64,000 nucleotides of DNA, from positions 62,001-126,000 of the forward strand of contig CACHWY010000002.1 in the NCBI GenBank assembly GCA_902583575.1, written 5' to 3'. The notes under the pieces are model-generated. The model saw only the letters and a program-made list of their open reading frames with translations. It had not been told where the DNA came from and searched no databases. This DNA is from an uncultured SAR86 cluster bacterium. GTDB lineage: Bacteria; Pseudomonadota; Gammaproteobacteria; Magnimaribacterales; D2472. This document shows, one piece after another, positions 1 through 8,848 of the stretch (the first letter of the stretch is position 1; every line of letters starts with the position of its first letter). Both the position numbers and the translations under genes were made by a program.

Positions 1-390
1 GTCATATTTCCCAATTGCAGTATAGTCAGAAGATTTATAGAAACTTAATACATGATCTCTAGCATTTAAAATAATTTTTTTAGCATTATTTTTTTTAGCA
101 TTTTTTTCTAGTAGCTCTAGAATTTTTTTCCCAATCCCTTTTCCTTGATAACGTTCTTCAACAGCCATATACCTGATTTGTGCTTCATCTTTGCTATTAA
201 AATGTAATCTTCCGCACCCAATTATTATTTCATCTTTAATACCAATAAGATGAAAACTAGATTCTTCATATCGGTCCTTTAGAGAGTCAATTTCTTTACC
301 AATGGGCTTCCGTAAAATTTTCCACCTAAATAAATCATATTCTTTAAATTCTTTTGGATTTAATGGAACTCTAAATTCAATATCATTCAT
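1..390 (-). CDS. GNAT-family N-acetyltransferase (3' end beyond window)
   Basis: The frame is open for 130 codons from an ATG at 388-390 to the window edge, so the C-terminus is missing. The protein has the acetyl-CoA-binding motif A of GNAT enzymes, YQGKGIGKKI, at residues 81-90, preceded by a beta-strand pattern RYMAVEERYQ and followed by a helix. This fold transfers an acetyl group from acetyl-CoA to an amine; the substrate cannot be read from the sequence. The start overlaps the end of xthA by 8 bases, so the two are probably co-translated. The start is supported by this overlap and by the motif lying at the usual distance from the N-terminus. Confidence 0.8.
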   Translation of the reverse strand, partial: MNDIEFRVPLNPKEFKEYDLFRWKILRKPIGKEIDSLKDRYEESSFHLIGIKDEIIIGCGRLHFNSKDEAQIRYMAVEERYQGKGIGKKILELLEKNAKKNNAKKIILNARDHVLSFYKSSDYTAIGKYD

Positions 391-1195
391 TTAACTCTAA
401 CCATACTGGACAGTGATCAGATGGTTTTTCCATAGCCCTTGCTTCGTAATCAATACCAACTTCGGTAATTTTGTCTGAAAGCTTTTCTGATAGAAGGATG
501 TGGTCTATTCTAAGTCCTCTTTTTGGGTCTTGATCAAACATTCTAGATCTATAATCAAACCAAGAATATGTTAAAGAATCCTTTGGATTTACAACCCTCC
601 AAGAATCAACAAAACCTAAGTCCTTTATACTGTTCCACATTTCTCTTTCTTGTGGTTGGAATGAAGTTTTTCCATCTCTTAGCCATCTTTTAACATTTTC
701 TTCACCTATACCTATATCAATATCTTCAGGAGAAACATTAAAATCTCCCATTACAATAAGATTTGATGATTGGCTTTTTAGTTCAGTAATGTGTTGTTTT
801 AGATCATCATAGAATTTAACTTTTTTCGGAAACTTTGTTTCATGTTTTATATTCTCACCTTGAGGAAAATAACCATTCATAATAACTAACTCATCATTAT
901 CATATTTAAATGTTGATTGAATAAATCTCTTTTGATCTTCTTCAGTGTCATTCTTAAAACCCTTAACCGTATTAAGGGGTTTGGATTTACTAAGAATAGC
1001 AACCCCATAATGACCTTTTTGACCGTGATATTCTACGTGGTAACCGATATCATTTATTACCTCTATTGGAAAATCTGGATCATTAACTTTAGTTTCTTGA
1101 AGTCCAATAACATCAGGATCAAAGGTATCTCTTAAGTGCTCAATCTGATGAGGTCTTGCTCTAATACTGTTGATATTAAAAGATACTATTTTCAT
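383..1195 (-). CDS. xthA: Exodeoxyribonuclease III
   Basis: At 270 residues this is the usual length for ExoIII, the AP endonuclease and 3'-5' exonuclease of base excision repair. The catalytic set is complete and nearly at E. coli positions: Asn7 (NINSIRA), Glu34 (GLQETKV), Tyr109 (NGYFPQGEN), Asp151 and Asn153 (GDFNVSP), Asp231 (RIDHILLS), and Asp260-His261 near the end. The Mg-dependent enzyme acts in the cytoplasm on abasic sites and blocked 3' ends. It lies 2 bases downstream of prc and overlaps the acetyltransferase, so it is probably read from the same transcript. There is no sign of damage. Confidence 0.96.
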   Translation of the reverse strand: MKIVSFNINSIRARPHQIEHLRDTFDPDVIGLQETKVNDPDFPIEVINDIGYHVEYHGQKGHYGVAILSKSKPLNTVKGFKNDTEEDQKRFIQSTFKYDNDELVIMNGYFPQGENIKHETKFPKKVKFYDDLKQHITELKSQSSNLIVMGDFNVSPEDIDIGIGEENVKRWLRDGKTSFQPQEREMWNSIKDLGFVDSWRVVNPKDSLTYSWFDYRSRMFDQDPKRGLRIDHILLSEKLSDKITEVGIDYEARAMEKPSDHCPVWLELNE

Positions 1196-1197
1196 AT

Positions 1198-3237
1198 TTA
1201 TTTAGTAGAAGATAACATAGTCTTCTTACTTAAATTTATAAAATCGTTAATAATTTTAGTAGATTCTAATAATTGATAATCATTTTTAAGGTCAATTAGA
1301 TTTTCATTGAAATCTTCTTCATCATCATTAAAATCATCCATTTCTTTGTAGGATGCAAATATCTTTAGACCATTAGCTTCTCTTCTTTCATTTTCGATTT
1401 CAAGCAACCAATCTTTTCTTAGCTCTTTTTGTATTTTCCTATTTTCAATATTTAAAGTAATTAATTTTTTATTTTTATTTAAATCATATCTTTCTCTTAC
1501 TTGTTTAATGTAATTAAGGTTTGGTTCATCATTTAACCTCAATTCAAATTGATTTATTACTTCTCCAATTAAGTTTTTATTCAATTTAAATTTATTATGT
1601 CTATAAGGTTTAATTACATCCCATTCAAGAGCTGTTGGGTATGAGCTTTCGCCAACGCTTTCAATATCCCAAGTTGATGGAAGTTCAATGTCTGGAATAA
1701 CACCTTTATTTTGAGTACTCATTCCATTGACTCTGTAATATTTCGATTCTGTTATTTTTATTTGTCCTTCTGATAAATTTTCCAAGCTTTGAACAGTTCC
1801 TTTTCCAAATGTTCTCTGGCCAACAACAATACCTCTTCGATAATCTTGAATTGCTCCGGCTACTATTTCTGACGCCGATGCTGAATAACGATTAACCAAA
1901 ACTAACAATGGCTTATCCCATTCCTGAATTGCTCTAGTATCGCCGTATGGTTGGATATAGCCTCTTTTTTGCTTTACTTGGACTGTAGGTCCCGATGAAA
2001 CAAATAAACCAATTATTCTATTAGCTTCAATTAAGGCTCCACCACCATTATTTCTAAGGTCTAGAACAACAGCATCTACGCCTGAATTATTAAAATCTTT
2101 TAGTATATTTTTTATATCTTTACTACTACTTCTATATTCCTTGTTTCTTTTTTGGTATTCATCAAAATCTATATAAAAAGAGGGCAGATCAATTATCCCA
2201 ATCTTATTATCATTCATCTCAATAATTTCTGATTTTACAGCCCTATCTTCTAGTTTTATTTCTTCTCTTTTAAGGGTAACTAACTTTCTTGTATCATCTT
2301 CAGATTCAAATGAGATGAACTCTATTTCAAGTTCAGTTCCTATTTCTCCTCTGATAAGGTCTACCACTTCATCAATACGCCAGCCTACAACATCAACAAA
2401 TTCTTTAGAATTTTTTTGTTTTATTTTTGCTATTCTGTCTTCTGGTTTAATTTTTCCAGATTTTTCTGCAGGCCCACCAGGAACTAAGCTAATAATTTTT
2501 GTATAGTCATCTTCAACACCGAGTAATGCACCTATACCTGTTAATTTTAAACTCATGTTCATATCAAAATCTTCAGCTGATCTTGGAGAAAGATATGAAG
2601 AGTGGGGGTCAAATTGATTGGTTAAAATATTTATTGCAAGAGAAAATATGTCTTCTTCTTTTTGCTGATTAATTCGCCTTATTCTATTTTGATATCTTTT
2701 AGCTAAATCGACTTTTGGATCTGAGCTAGAAGAGTCCGAAATTTTTGCGACCAATAAATCATTTTTAGTTTCTAAACGCCATAAATCTTTAAGATCTGTA
2801 ACATTAGTTAACCACTGGTTATCTTCATAAAAAATATCTAAATATTCATCTTTAGTAAAATCAAAATCCACATTCTGTATTAAATTTATTTGGAACTCAG
2901 AATACTCAATTAATCTTTCAAAATATAAATTTATTAAGTCATACGCAAGTTCAATATCAAAATTGTTTACCTCATTTTTTTTAGATTTTATTAAATATTT
3001 TTGAACTTCATTAGCAATAAAATAATTTTTATTTTTGTCTAGTCTTTCGAATATTGCTTCGAAATATTGAGAATTAAGATTGTCTTTATCAATTTTTCGG
3101 AGATAATGCTCTTTTTCAAGCTTCTTAAAAATCTCATAACTCAACTCTTTTTTAGTTTCACTTAATTCAATTTTATTGTAACTATTAGCGTAAATGCTGG
3201 TGGCTAAAATAATTGTAAGAATATATAAATAACGCAT
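1198..3237 (-). CDS. prc: Carboxy-terminal (tail-specific) protease Prc, S41 family
   Basis: A 679-residue protein, the size of E. coli Prc/Tsp. It starts with a short signal peptide (hydrophobic residues 3-16, ending near Ala17). A PDZ domain spans about 225-310 (LTGIGALLGVED, VPGGPAEKSGKIKPEDRI). The S41 protease core contains LDLRNNGGG at about 393-400 and a Ser-Lys dyad: Ser454 in SASASE and Lys479 in FGKG, with Asp465 between. These spacings equal those of E. coli Ser430, Asp441 and Lys455. Prc degrades periplasmic proteins from the C-terminus and trims lipoproteins and murein hydrolases. It follows the acyl-CoA dehydrogenase pair after only 9 bases, so it could be co-transcribed with them. 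Confidence 0.95.
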   Translation of the reverse strand: MRYLYILTIILATSIYANSYNKIELSETKKELSYEIFKKLEKEHYLRKIDKDNLNSQYFEAIFERLDKNKNYFIANEVQKYLIKSKKNEVNNFDIELAYDLINLYFERLIEYSEFQINLIQNVDFDFTKDEYLDIFYEDNQWLTNVTDLKDLWRLETKNDLLVAKISDSSSSDPKVDLAKRYQNRIRRINQQKEEDIFSLAINILTNQFDPHSSYLSPRSAEDFDMNMSLKLTGIGALLGVEDDYTKIISLVPGGPAEKSGKIKPEDRIAKIKQKNSKEFVDVVGWRIDEVVDLIRGEIGTELEIEFISFESEDDTRKLVTLKREEIKLEDRAVKSEIIEMNDNKIGIIDLPSFYIDFDEYQKRNKEYRSSSKDIKNILKDFNNSGVDAVVLDLRNNGGGALIEANRIIGLFVSSGPTVQVKQKRGYIQPYGDTRAIQEWDKPLLVLVNRYSASASEIVAGAIQDYRRGIVVGQRTFGKGTVQSLENLSEGQIKITESKYYRVNGMSTQNKGVIPDIELPSTWDIESVGESSYPTALEWDVIKPYRHNKFKLNKNLIGEVINQFELRLNDEPNLNYIKQVRERYDLNKNKKLITLNIENRKIQKELRKDWLLEIENERREANGLKIFASYKEMDDFNDDEEDFNENLIDLKNDYQLLESTKIINDFINLSKKTMLSSTK

Positions 3238-3246
3238 TTATATTTT

Positions 3247-4335
3247 TTATAAACCCTGAGCTTTTGCAGCTTCTTCTCTGACTATTTCTGGAGAACCAAG
3301 AATATGTCTATTAAGCCCGATTCTTTTAAACCAAAAATGAAGACCAAGTAAGTCAGTAAATCCCATTCCTCCATGAACTTCAGTAGCTTTCTTAGAGACC
3401 ATTTTTGATACCTCTGAAGTATGAGATTTTGCTAGGCATGCCATTAATTTTGAATCTTCATGAGAATCATCAAAACTATGTGCTGCATGCCATATAAGAG
3501 AATAACAAGGCTCTAGCTCAGCTGTCATTTCTGCGCACATATGCTTGACGGCTTGGAAAGAGCCAATGACTCTATTGAATTGTTTTCTTTCTTTTGAGTA
3601 TTCTACTGCTTTGTTTATCATTGCTTGAGATGCTCCTAACGAATCAGCAGCAGCAACGATTCTTCCAGCATTCAGAGCCATCTCTGCAGCTTCGGTTGAA
3701 GTCTTTGTTTTATCTAAAATCTCTATAGGAGTATCTTTAAAGATCATCTCTTTATATGTTCTAGTTTTATCAACGGTTGTAAGATTAATTATCTCAATAC
3801 CTTTTGACTCTATAGATACCAATCCAATTTGTCCTTTTTTATCGCAAAGCATTACATGAGAAGCAAAATCAACATCAAGAACAAATAAAGTCCTACCTGT
3901 TATTTTATTATTAGAAATAGATAAGTTGCTTGAATCCCTAGACCCAAAATATTCAGAAAAACCAACTCCACAATTAATTAAATTCTGAGACATTTCATTA
4001 AACAATTTTTCTTTTTGACTATCGCTAGCTCCATATTTAATAGCTATTGGAGCAATAACATATGGACCCACAAAAGGCAGTGTTGCAATCCCTTCACCTA
4101 GGCTTTGGCTAACTGCAGATGCAAACAGTAAATCTAGGCCCAATCCACCATTTTCTTCGGGTATTAAAATATTGTTTATTCCTAAATTTATAAGACCTTG
4201 ATGCAATTCATCTTTAGTAGAAAGATCTTCACCTTCTGTTATTTTTTTTATAGTATCAAGAGGGGCATTATCTTCTAAAAATTTTTTTACGTTATCTTGA
4301 AAAAATATTTGATCTTCTGATAATCCAAAATACAT
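3247..4335 (-). CDS. Acyl-CoA dehydrogenase, small partner of a probable heteromeric pair
   Basis: The 362-residue protein has the acyl-CoA dehydrogenase fold: an N-terminal helical domain, then a beta domain, then a C-terminal helical domain with RKQFNRVIGSFQAVKH and HGGMGFTDLLGLHFWFKR. The FAD/substrate motif TEP-x-x-GSD of ordinary family members is replaced by a degenerate FSEYFGSRDSS. No Glu stands at the MCAD Glu376 position near the C-terminus. This matches the non-catalytic partner in alpha2-beta2 enzymes of the actinobacterial FadE type. I chose the ATG at 4333-4335, one base after the upstream stop, rather than an earlier in-frame start inside the neighbour. Partnership with the gene at 4337-5581 is inferred. 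Confidence 0.88.
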   Translation of the reverse strand: MYFGLSEDQIFFQDNVKKFLEDNAPLDTIKKITEGEDLSTKDELHQGLINLGINNILIPEENGGLGLDLLFASAVSQSLGEGIATLPFVGPYVIAPIAIKYGASDSQKEKLFNEMSQNLINCGVGFSEYFGSRDSSNLSISNNKITGRTLFVLDVDFASHVMLCDKKGQIGLVSIESKGIEIINLTTVDKTRTYKEMIFKDTPIEILDKTKTSTEAAEMALNAGRIVAAADSLGASQAMINKAVEYSKERKQFNRVIGSFQAVKHMCAEMTAELEPCYSLIWHAAHSFDDSHEDSKLMACLAKSHTSEVSKMVSKKATEVHGGMGFTDLLGLHFWFKRIGLNRHILGSPEIVREEAAKAQGL

Positions 4336-4336
4336 T

Positions 4337-5581
4337 TTAAGTTTCCTGTTGAGTTTTTGGCTCTCTTGGCATGCCAAGGCCTCTTTCTGAAATTATATTC
4401 TTTTGTATTTGGCTAGTACCACCACCTATTATTAATCCTAAATAGTACATATAGGTAAATTGCCATGAGCCTCCATCTCTAATATTAGGACTGCCCTCAA
4501 AAAGAGTGCCAAGTTCTCCCATTATATCTATACAAAATCCTTCAAGTTCATGTCTTAATTCAGTTCCTACTAATTTTTGAATCATGCCTGCAATTTTTAC
4601 ATCTTGCCCCTTATTTAGTTTTGCTGATAAGACTCTTAAGGAATTGGATTGGAATGCCATAACTTTGCCTTGGAGTTTAATTAGTTTGTCTCTATATGCT
4701 GGATTTTCAATTACTTTTTTGCCATTAATGGTTTCTTCTTTCATTCTATCTATAAGCATATGCAATCTATTCATAGTTGCATTTGGGTCAGTCAAAGATC
4801 CTCGCTCATGGCCAAGCGTAGCATTTGCAACAGTCCAACCTTCACCCCGTTTACCAACAATATTCTCTTTAGGTATAGTTACATCCGTAAAAAATACTTC
4901 ATTAAAACCAGCATTTAAGGTCATATCTACCAGTGGTTTGATTTCAATACCTGGAGTATCCATTGGTATTAATAAATAACTGATTCCTGCATGTTTAGGT
5001 GCATCAGGCTCAGTTCTAACCAAGCAAAACATCATCTGTGAATATTGCGCAGTACTAGTCCAAATTTTTTGCCCATTAATAACCCAGTTTTCATCAATAA
5101 GCTCACCTTTGGTTTGAAGGCTGGCTAGATCACTCCCTGCATTTGGTTCTGAATATCCTTGGCACCATATCATTTCTCCATACAGAGTAGGTTTTATATA
5201 TTTTTGTTTTTGTTCTTCTGTACCTAGCTCTAAAAGGGTAGGTACTAACATATCTATGCCTTGACCTCCCATTGGAGGGGGTATTCTATTTGATGCAAAT
5301 TCAGCAGCAATAATTCGATTTTTAATAATATCTATATCACCACCAAAACCACCATATTCTTTTGGGATAGACCTAGCAAAATAACCATTTTTTATTAATA
5401 TTTTTTGCCATTCAGATCTTGATACCTTTACTCCATCAGATTTATCTGAGTTAGCAATTGAGCTCAAAGAAGTAAGCGCTCCGCCCTTTTTATTAGTAAT
5501 AATTACGCCAGAATATTTTTTACAAAATTTTTGAACTTCCTTTGTAAAATCTTCATATTCAGGCCCATAATTTAGGTTCAT
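4337..5581 (-). CDS. Acyl-CoA dehydrogenase, large partner of a probable heteromeric pair
   Basis: A 414-residue flavoprotein that would oxidise an acyl-CoA to the 2-enoyl-CoA. It has the FAD/substrate motif GYSEPNAGSDLASL at 142-155, NGQKIWTS at 169-176 and the C-terminal GGGTSQIQ at 386-393. At the MCAD Glu376 position there is Gly; Glu259 in GHERGS aligns with the catalytic Glu of isovaleryl-CoA dehydrogenase and is the likely base. It is the first gene after a promoter with a TetR-type operator (5610-5623) and is followed after 1 base by its smaller partner. Upstream bases include AAGGAT as a ribosome site. The substrate is unknown; the neighbours suggest a branched or cyclic acyl-CoA. 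Confidence 0.9.
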   Translation of the reverse strand: MNLNYGPEYEDFTKEVQKFCKKYSGVIITNKKGGALTSLSSIANSDKSDGVKVSRSEWQKILIKNGYFARSIPKEYGGFGGDIDIIKNRIIAAEFASNRIPPPMGGQGIDMLVPTLLELGTEEQKQKYIKPTLYGEMIWCQGYSEPNAGSDLASLQTKGELIDENWVINGQKIWTSTAQYSQMMFCLVRTEPDAPKHAGISYLLIPMDTPGIEIKPLVDMTLNAGFNEVFFTDVTIPKENIVGKRGEGWTVANATLGHERGSLTDPNATMNRLHMLIDRMKEETINGKKVIENPAYRDKLIKLQGKVMAFQSNSLRVLSAKLNKGQDVKIAGMIQKLVGTELRHELEGFCIDIMGELGTLFEGSPNIRDGGSWQFTYMYYLGLIIGGGTSQIQKNIISERGLGMPREPKTQQET

Positions 5582-5603
5582 AATTTATCCTTAGTTAATT
5601 TAA

Positions 5604-5664
5604 ATAAAATGAGATATGTCTCAACTTATACTATAATTTCTAATTTTTAAAAACAATAGTTAAA
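5604..5664 (-). promoter_or_regulatory. Promoter of the acyl-CoA dehydrogenase pair, near-copy of the 16394-16455 promoter
   Basis: Read on the minus strand, this block has a -35-like TTGTTT (5656-5651), a 17-base spacer and a -10-like TAGTAT (5633-5628). The operator palindrome at 5610-5623 would cover the transcription start. The whole block matches 16394-16455 with about seven substitutions and one single-base indel, which is far more than promoters share by chance. The elements were found by eye, so start-site position is an inference. Confidence 0.65.
5610..5623. promoter_or_regulatory. Putative TetR operator TGAGA-N4-TCTCA, site 1
   Basis: The sequence is TGAGATATGTCTCA, a palindrome with perfect 5-base arms. 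The same arms recur at 16400-16413, at 19465-19478 and (with one changed end base) at 19522-19535. It lies between the -10 element and the start codon of the dehydrogenase operon, a classic position for repression. The likely ligand is the TetR protein encoded at 16472-17086, beside which two of the other promoters lie; this assignment is inferred. Confidence 0.72.
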
Positions 5665-5675
5665 TTATTTCTAGA

Positions 5676-6461
5676 TTAGTCCCACTTAGGTTTTCTTTTT
5701 TCTAGAAATGCTGCAATACCTTCTTTAGCATCTTTACCTTCAAAACATTTTGCAATTTGTTTTTGTAAATATGGTAACGCCTCATCAAAACTTTTACTAT
5801 CTTGTTTTTCATATGCTTCTAGACCAAATTGCATAGTTTCTGGAGCTAAATTAGCTAACTCTTCTGCTAAAGCGTTTACATTTTTGTCTAAATCTTTTTC
5901 ATCAACTGATTTATTAATTAAGCCCCAATTCTCAGCTTTTTTAGAATCTATTGGTTGCCCCCTCATAATAAAATCAAGCCCAGCTCTTTTTGGCATTACC
6001 CTAAATAGACCAGCCATCACCATAAACGGCCAAAGACCTCTATGGATTTCGGGGGCTGAAAATTTTGCATCTTTTACAGCTATCGCGTGTGTAGCATTTG
6101 TAATTATCAAAAGGGCTCCAGCAAGAACAGGGCCTTGAATTTTACATATTACTGGTTTGTATAAATGTCTTAATGATAGGCTAATATCATCCACACCCTC
6201 TATTTTTGGAACATTTGACTCTGATTCTGCTCTTGTTAAGTCAGCCCCTGCACAAAAAACATCTCCTTCAGCAGCAATTACGACGACTCTAATCGAACGC
6301 TCTTGTTTTGCATATGCAAGTGAATAATTTAATTCATTCATCATGACATTATTTAATGCATTTTTCTTTTCAGGTCTATTGAGGGTTATAGTCATAATAT
6401 GATTTGCTATATCTAATTTAGTAGCCTGAAAATCTAAACCTTCTAAAGATAGTTTTTCCAT
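5676..6461 (-). CDS. Enoyl-CoA hydratase/isomerase family protein
   Basis: A 261-residue crotonase-fold protein, normal for the family. The oxyanion-hole region FCAGADL is near residues 70-76, and FSAPEIHRGLWP near 130-141 carries the Glu matching the second catalytic Glu of enoyl-CoA hydratase. The segment that normally holds the first catalytic Glu reads GALLIITNATHA and lacks it, so a simple water addition is not certain. Position beside AtuA and a biotin-dependent acyl-CoA carboxylase resembles AtuE or LiuC, which hydrate 3-methylglutaconyl-type CoA esters. It ends the run that starts at the crotonase/MFS genes and sits 6 bases after the AtuA frame. Confidence 0.85.
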   Translation of the reverse strand: MEKLSLEGLDFQATKLDIANHIMTITLNRPEKKNALNNVMMNELNYSLAYAKQERSIRVVVIAAEGDVFCAGADLTRAESESNVPKIEGVDDISLSLRHLYKPVICKIQGPVLAGALLIITNATHAIAVKDAKFSAPEIHRGLWPFMVMAGLFRVMPKRAGLDFIMRGQPIDSKKAENWGLINKSVDEKDLDKNVNALAEELANLAPETMQFGLEAYEKQDSKSFDEALPYLQKQIAKCFEGKDAKEGIAAFLEKRKPKWD

Positions 6462-6467
6462 AATTAT

Positions 6468-7259
6468 TTATTCCTCTAATATAATTTTAGGTACTTGAAT
6501 TTTCTTTGCTCTTAAATACTCACCCAATGATTTCGCCTGCCCATCTTTTCTATTGTTAGATGAGACTCCATCTTGCAAAATGTCATGGATATAGAAATTA
6601 AGTGAATTTATATTCGCTAATTCATATCTATCAATATCAAAATCTTTCAAATCAGGTAAAAGCTCCTTTAGTTTATCAACAGATAAGTATTTAATTAAGA
6701 ATGCAAAAGATTTTGAATTTTTTGCCCAGATTCCAAGATTTGCACATCCACCTTTATCACCTGATCTGGTTCCATAGATGTCCCCAAAGAAAATGCTTTG
6801 CTCATCTTTTATTTCTACTTCTTCAATTTCAATAGGTTCTTTTTGATAGTATATTTCTTCAAAATCCATCTGACTCGTTGGAATAATTTCTATTTCTTGA
6901 TCTCCGATATGAACTCTTTCTTTAATATGCTTACTATCAACTAAGGCAGGCCAATAAACAATTACAGGTCCACTTGATTTAACACCGCCCTGTGCAAAAA
7001 AACCTGGAATATTTGCTAAAGCTAATTCAATAATTTTTGCACTAAATAATCTTCCTACTAATTCAGCATTCATAGATTTTACTGAAATTACAAGAGATGC
7101 CATGGATTCTTCATTGCTGGAAGGATTTTCTTTATCGGTTCTGTGCAATTGAATTGATACCTCATCAAATTGCTCTTTACCACCAACTGAATTAAAAAGA
7201 GTATCAGTAAATACTTTTGCTTTTTTTTCAATATCAAGACCAGTTAAGATTACTTCCAT
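6468..7259 (-). CDS. AtuA-family protein, C-terminal part (separated by a frameshift)
   Basis: This 263-codon frame starts at an internal Met and encodes the C-terminal half of an AtuA-family (acyclic terpene utilisation) protein. It includes the family's TRSGDKGGCANLGIW motif at about residues 163-177. The protein continues directly from the frame at 7306-8238: removing one C from the run of eight (minus strand, 7316-7309) gives an unbroken protein of about 590 residues, the family's usual length, with the join reading through KDHKVCINLAGGFRNG. As drawn it has no separate start signal of its own. The break may be a sequencing error, a real mutation or slippage during expression. The biochemical role of AtuA is not established. 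Confidence 0.75.
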   Translation of the reverse strand: MEVILTGLDIEKKAKVFTDTLFNSVGGKEQFDEVSIQLHRTDKENPSSNEESMASLVISVKSMNAELVGRLFSAKIIELALANIPGFFAQGGVKSSGPVIVYWPALVDSKHIKERVHIGDQEIEIIPTSQMDFEEIYYQKEPIEIEEVEIKDEQSIFFGDIYGTRSGDKGGCANLGIWAKNSKSFAFLIKYLSVDKLKELLPDLKDFDIDRYELANINSLNFYIHDILQDGVSSNNRKDGQAKSLGEYLRAKKIQVPKIILEE

Positions 7260-7305
7260 TCCATTACGAAACCCACCTGCAAGATTAATGCATACTTTAT
7301 GATCT

Positions 7306-8238
7306 TTAGGGGGGGGAACTACCCCTGCAACCTGAAATATAAACCTTATCTTTCTCTATATCTTCAATCTTAAGGGTATCAAAATGAGCTATTACATCTG
7401 GATTTATATAAGCTGGAGACCTGATTTCATATAACAACTGAGCTGTAACAGTACCTTTTGAAACAAGGCCGCCTGTTCCAGGATGTTTTGTAACATAAAA
7501 ACTTCCATCTTCTAGAATTTCAGCTATTGGATAACCAACATTATCAAAACTGGGAACTTCTTTAAAGAATGCATAATTGCCTCCAGTAGCCTGACATCCG
7601 CACTCGATAATATGACCAGCAGCTAATGCTCCTGCTAATGCATCATAGTCATTCCTTTTCCAATTGAACTTCCATGCAGCGGGACCGATAACAACCGCTG
7701 CATCTGTTACTCTTGGACAGACTACAATATCTGCTCCATTGTCTAATGCTTCTTTAATTCCCCATGCTCCTAAGTATGCATTTGCTGTGAGAGTAGTATA
7801 TCCAGAATCATCTAATGAAATTTTCTTATCAATATTTTGAAAAGTTTCTCCTTCGTCAGAAAGCTCCTTCATTCTAGGCAATAAATCATCTCCATCGATA
7901 TATGCTACATTCATATCAATAGATTGCTCATTTAATATTTTTTTAATTTCATTCGCCATTGATTTGGGGTTTAAACCACCAGCATTACTTATTATTTTAA
8001 TATTCTTTTCTTTACAGCTTTTTGCTACTTCTTTTATTTGTTTAAGAAAAGTCCCGACGTATCCTTTATCTTCCCCTCTTTGAAGTTTTTGGTTATAGAG
8101 AATCGTCATTGTCAATTCAGCAAGATAGTCACCTGTTAAGACATCAATAGGGCCACCATCAACTAATTCCTTAGCAGCTGATAACTTATCACCATAGTAA
8201 CCACTGCAATTTGCTATTTTAATAATATCCTTACTCAT
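7306..8238 (-). CDS. atuA: AtuA-family protein, N-terminal part (DUF1446), truncated by a frameshift
   Basis: A 310-codon frame with the DUF1446 domain typical of AtuA: IANCSGYYGDKL near the start, GDYLAELTM at about 37-45, ISNAGGLNPKSMA at about 83-95, and ending at the GCRGS motif. It stops just after that motif because of the run of eight C (minus strand). The next frame carries the rest of the protein. AtuA genes accompany acyl-CoA carboxylases in terpene-degradation clusters, and here carboxylase alpha and beta genes are close by. The gene follows the TetR gene with a 1-base gap. The symbol refers to family resemblance, not a proven terpene role. Confidence 0.82.
   Translation of the reverse strand: MSKDIIKIANCSGYYGDKLSAAKELVDGGPIDVLTGDYLAELTMTILYNQKLQRGEDKGYVGTFLKQIKEVAKSCKEKNIKIISNAGGLNPKSMANEIKKILNEQSIDMNVAYIDGDDLLPRMKELSDEGETFQNIDKKISLDDSGYTTLTANAYLGAWGIKEALDNGADIVVCPRVTDAAVVIGPAAWKFNWKRNDYDALAGALAAGHIIECGCQATGGNYAFFKEVPSFDNVGYPIAEILEDGSFYVTKHPGTGGLVSKGTVTAQLLYEIRSPAYINPDVIAHFDTLKIEDIEKDKVYISGCRGSSPP
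7309..7316. other. Run of eight G that breaks the AtuA reading frame
   Basis: Eight consecutive G (eight C on the coding strand) occur where the two AtuA halves should join. The span 6468-8238 is 1771 bases, one more than a multiple of three. Seven C would restore a continuous frame that carries the family's conserved residues on both sides of the join. It is a likely site of indel error, phase variation or polymerase slippage. Confidence 0.85.
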
Positions 8239-8239
8239 A

Positions 8240-8848
8240 CTAATTTTTTACCTTAATGCCATTTAGAATTATTCTGGTTATTGAATTTGCTGATTCTTCA
8301 GGCGATGAATAAGTAAGTTTATTTTTTTCTTTGATAAATTCTCTTCCAATCCCACCAAGTAATATAGAAAATGCTTTGGTATCTATTTCTTTGATTTCTT
8401 TTACCTTAATCGCTTGACTCAAAAGTTCTTCAGTCATATTAGTAATAAAATTTGCATGATAGTCTGCTACTTGCTCTAACCCTGAAATCTTCTCAATATC
8501 TCTAAAAAATGTATTAAATTTTGGACCTACAGCCTGATTAACCATAAAAAGATATTTTTCTAACTTTTTTAATGGGGATTTAATATTAGAAATTGAATCT
8601 AGGGCTTGTCTACCAAGTTTTCTTAAAATACTGTCCATTATCATTATTATTAGTTCATCTTTGCTTGGAGCAATTTCATATAGAGTTCTTAAAGATATTT
8701 TCAAATTTGATGCTATTTGAGACATTGTTAGATCAGGGACGCCTTTCTCTAACATCCTTTCTAGGCTATCTATTATTTCGTAATGCCTTTTTGTAAAAGA
8801 TTTTACTTTTTTAGTATCTAAGTTATTAATAGATTTAAGGCTTTGCAT
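8240..8848 (-). CDS. TetR-family transcriptional regulator (AtuR/LiuR-like position)
   Basis: A 202-residue protein with a TetR N-terminal DNA-binding domain: LTMSQIASNLKISLRTLYEIAPSKDELI, at about residues 40-67, is the helix-turn-helix and the start of the following helix. The rest is helical and divergent, as expected for a ligand-binding dimer domain. Its start overlaps the carboxylase alpha stop by 1 base (TAATG), so it lies inside the operon it probably controls. The best candidate operator is the 44-base inverted repeat at 12447-12490, which overlaps the carboxylase promoter; that link is inferred. It differs clearly from the other TetR protein at 16472-17086. Confidence 0.88.
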   Translation of the reverse strand: MQSLKSINNLDTKKVKSFTKRHYEIIDSLERMLEKGVPDLTMSQIASNLKISLRTLYEIAPSKDELIIMIMDSILRKLGRQALDSISNIKSPLKKLEKYLFMVNQAVGPKFNTFFRDIEKISGLEQVADYHANFITNMTEELLSQAIKVKEIKEIDTKAFSILLGGIGREFIKEKNKLTYSSPEESANSITRIILNGIKVKN

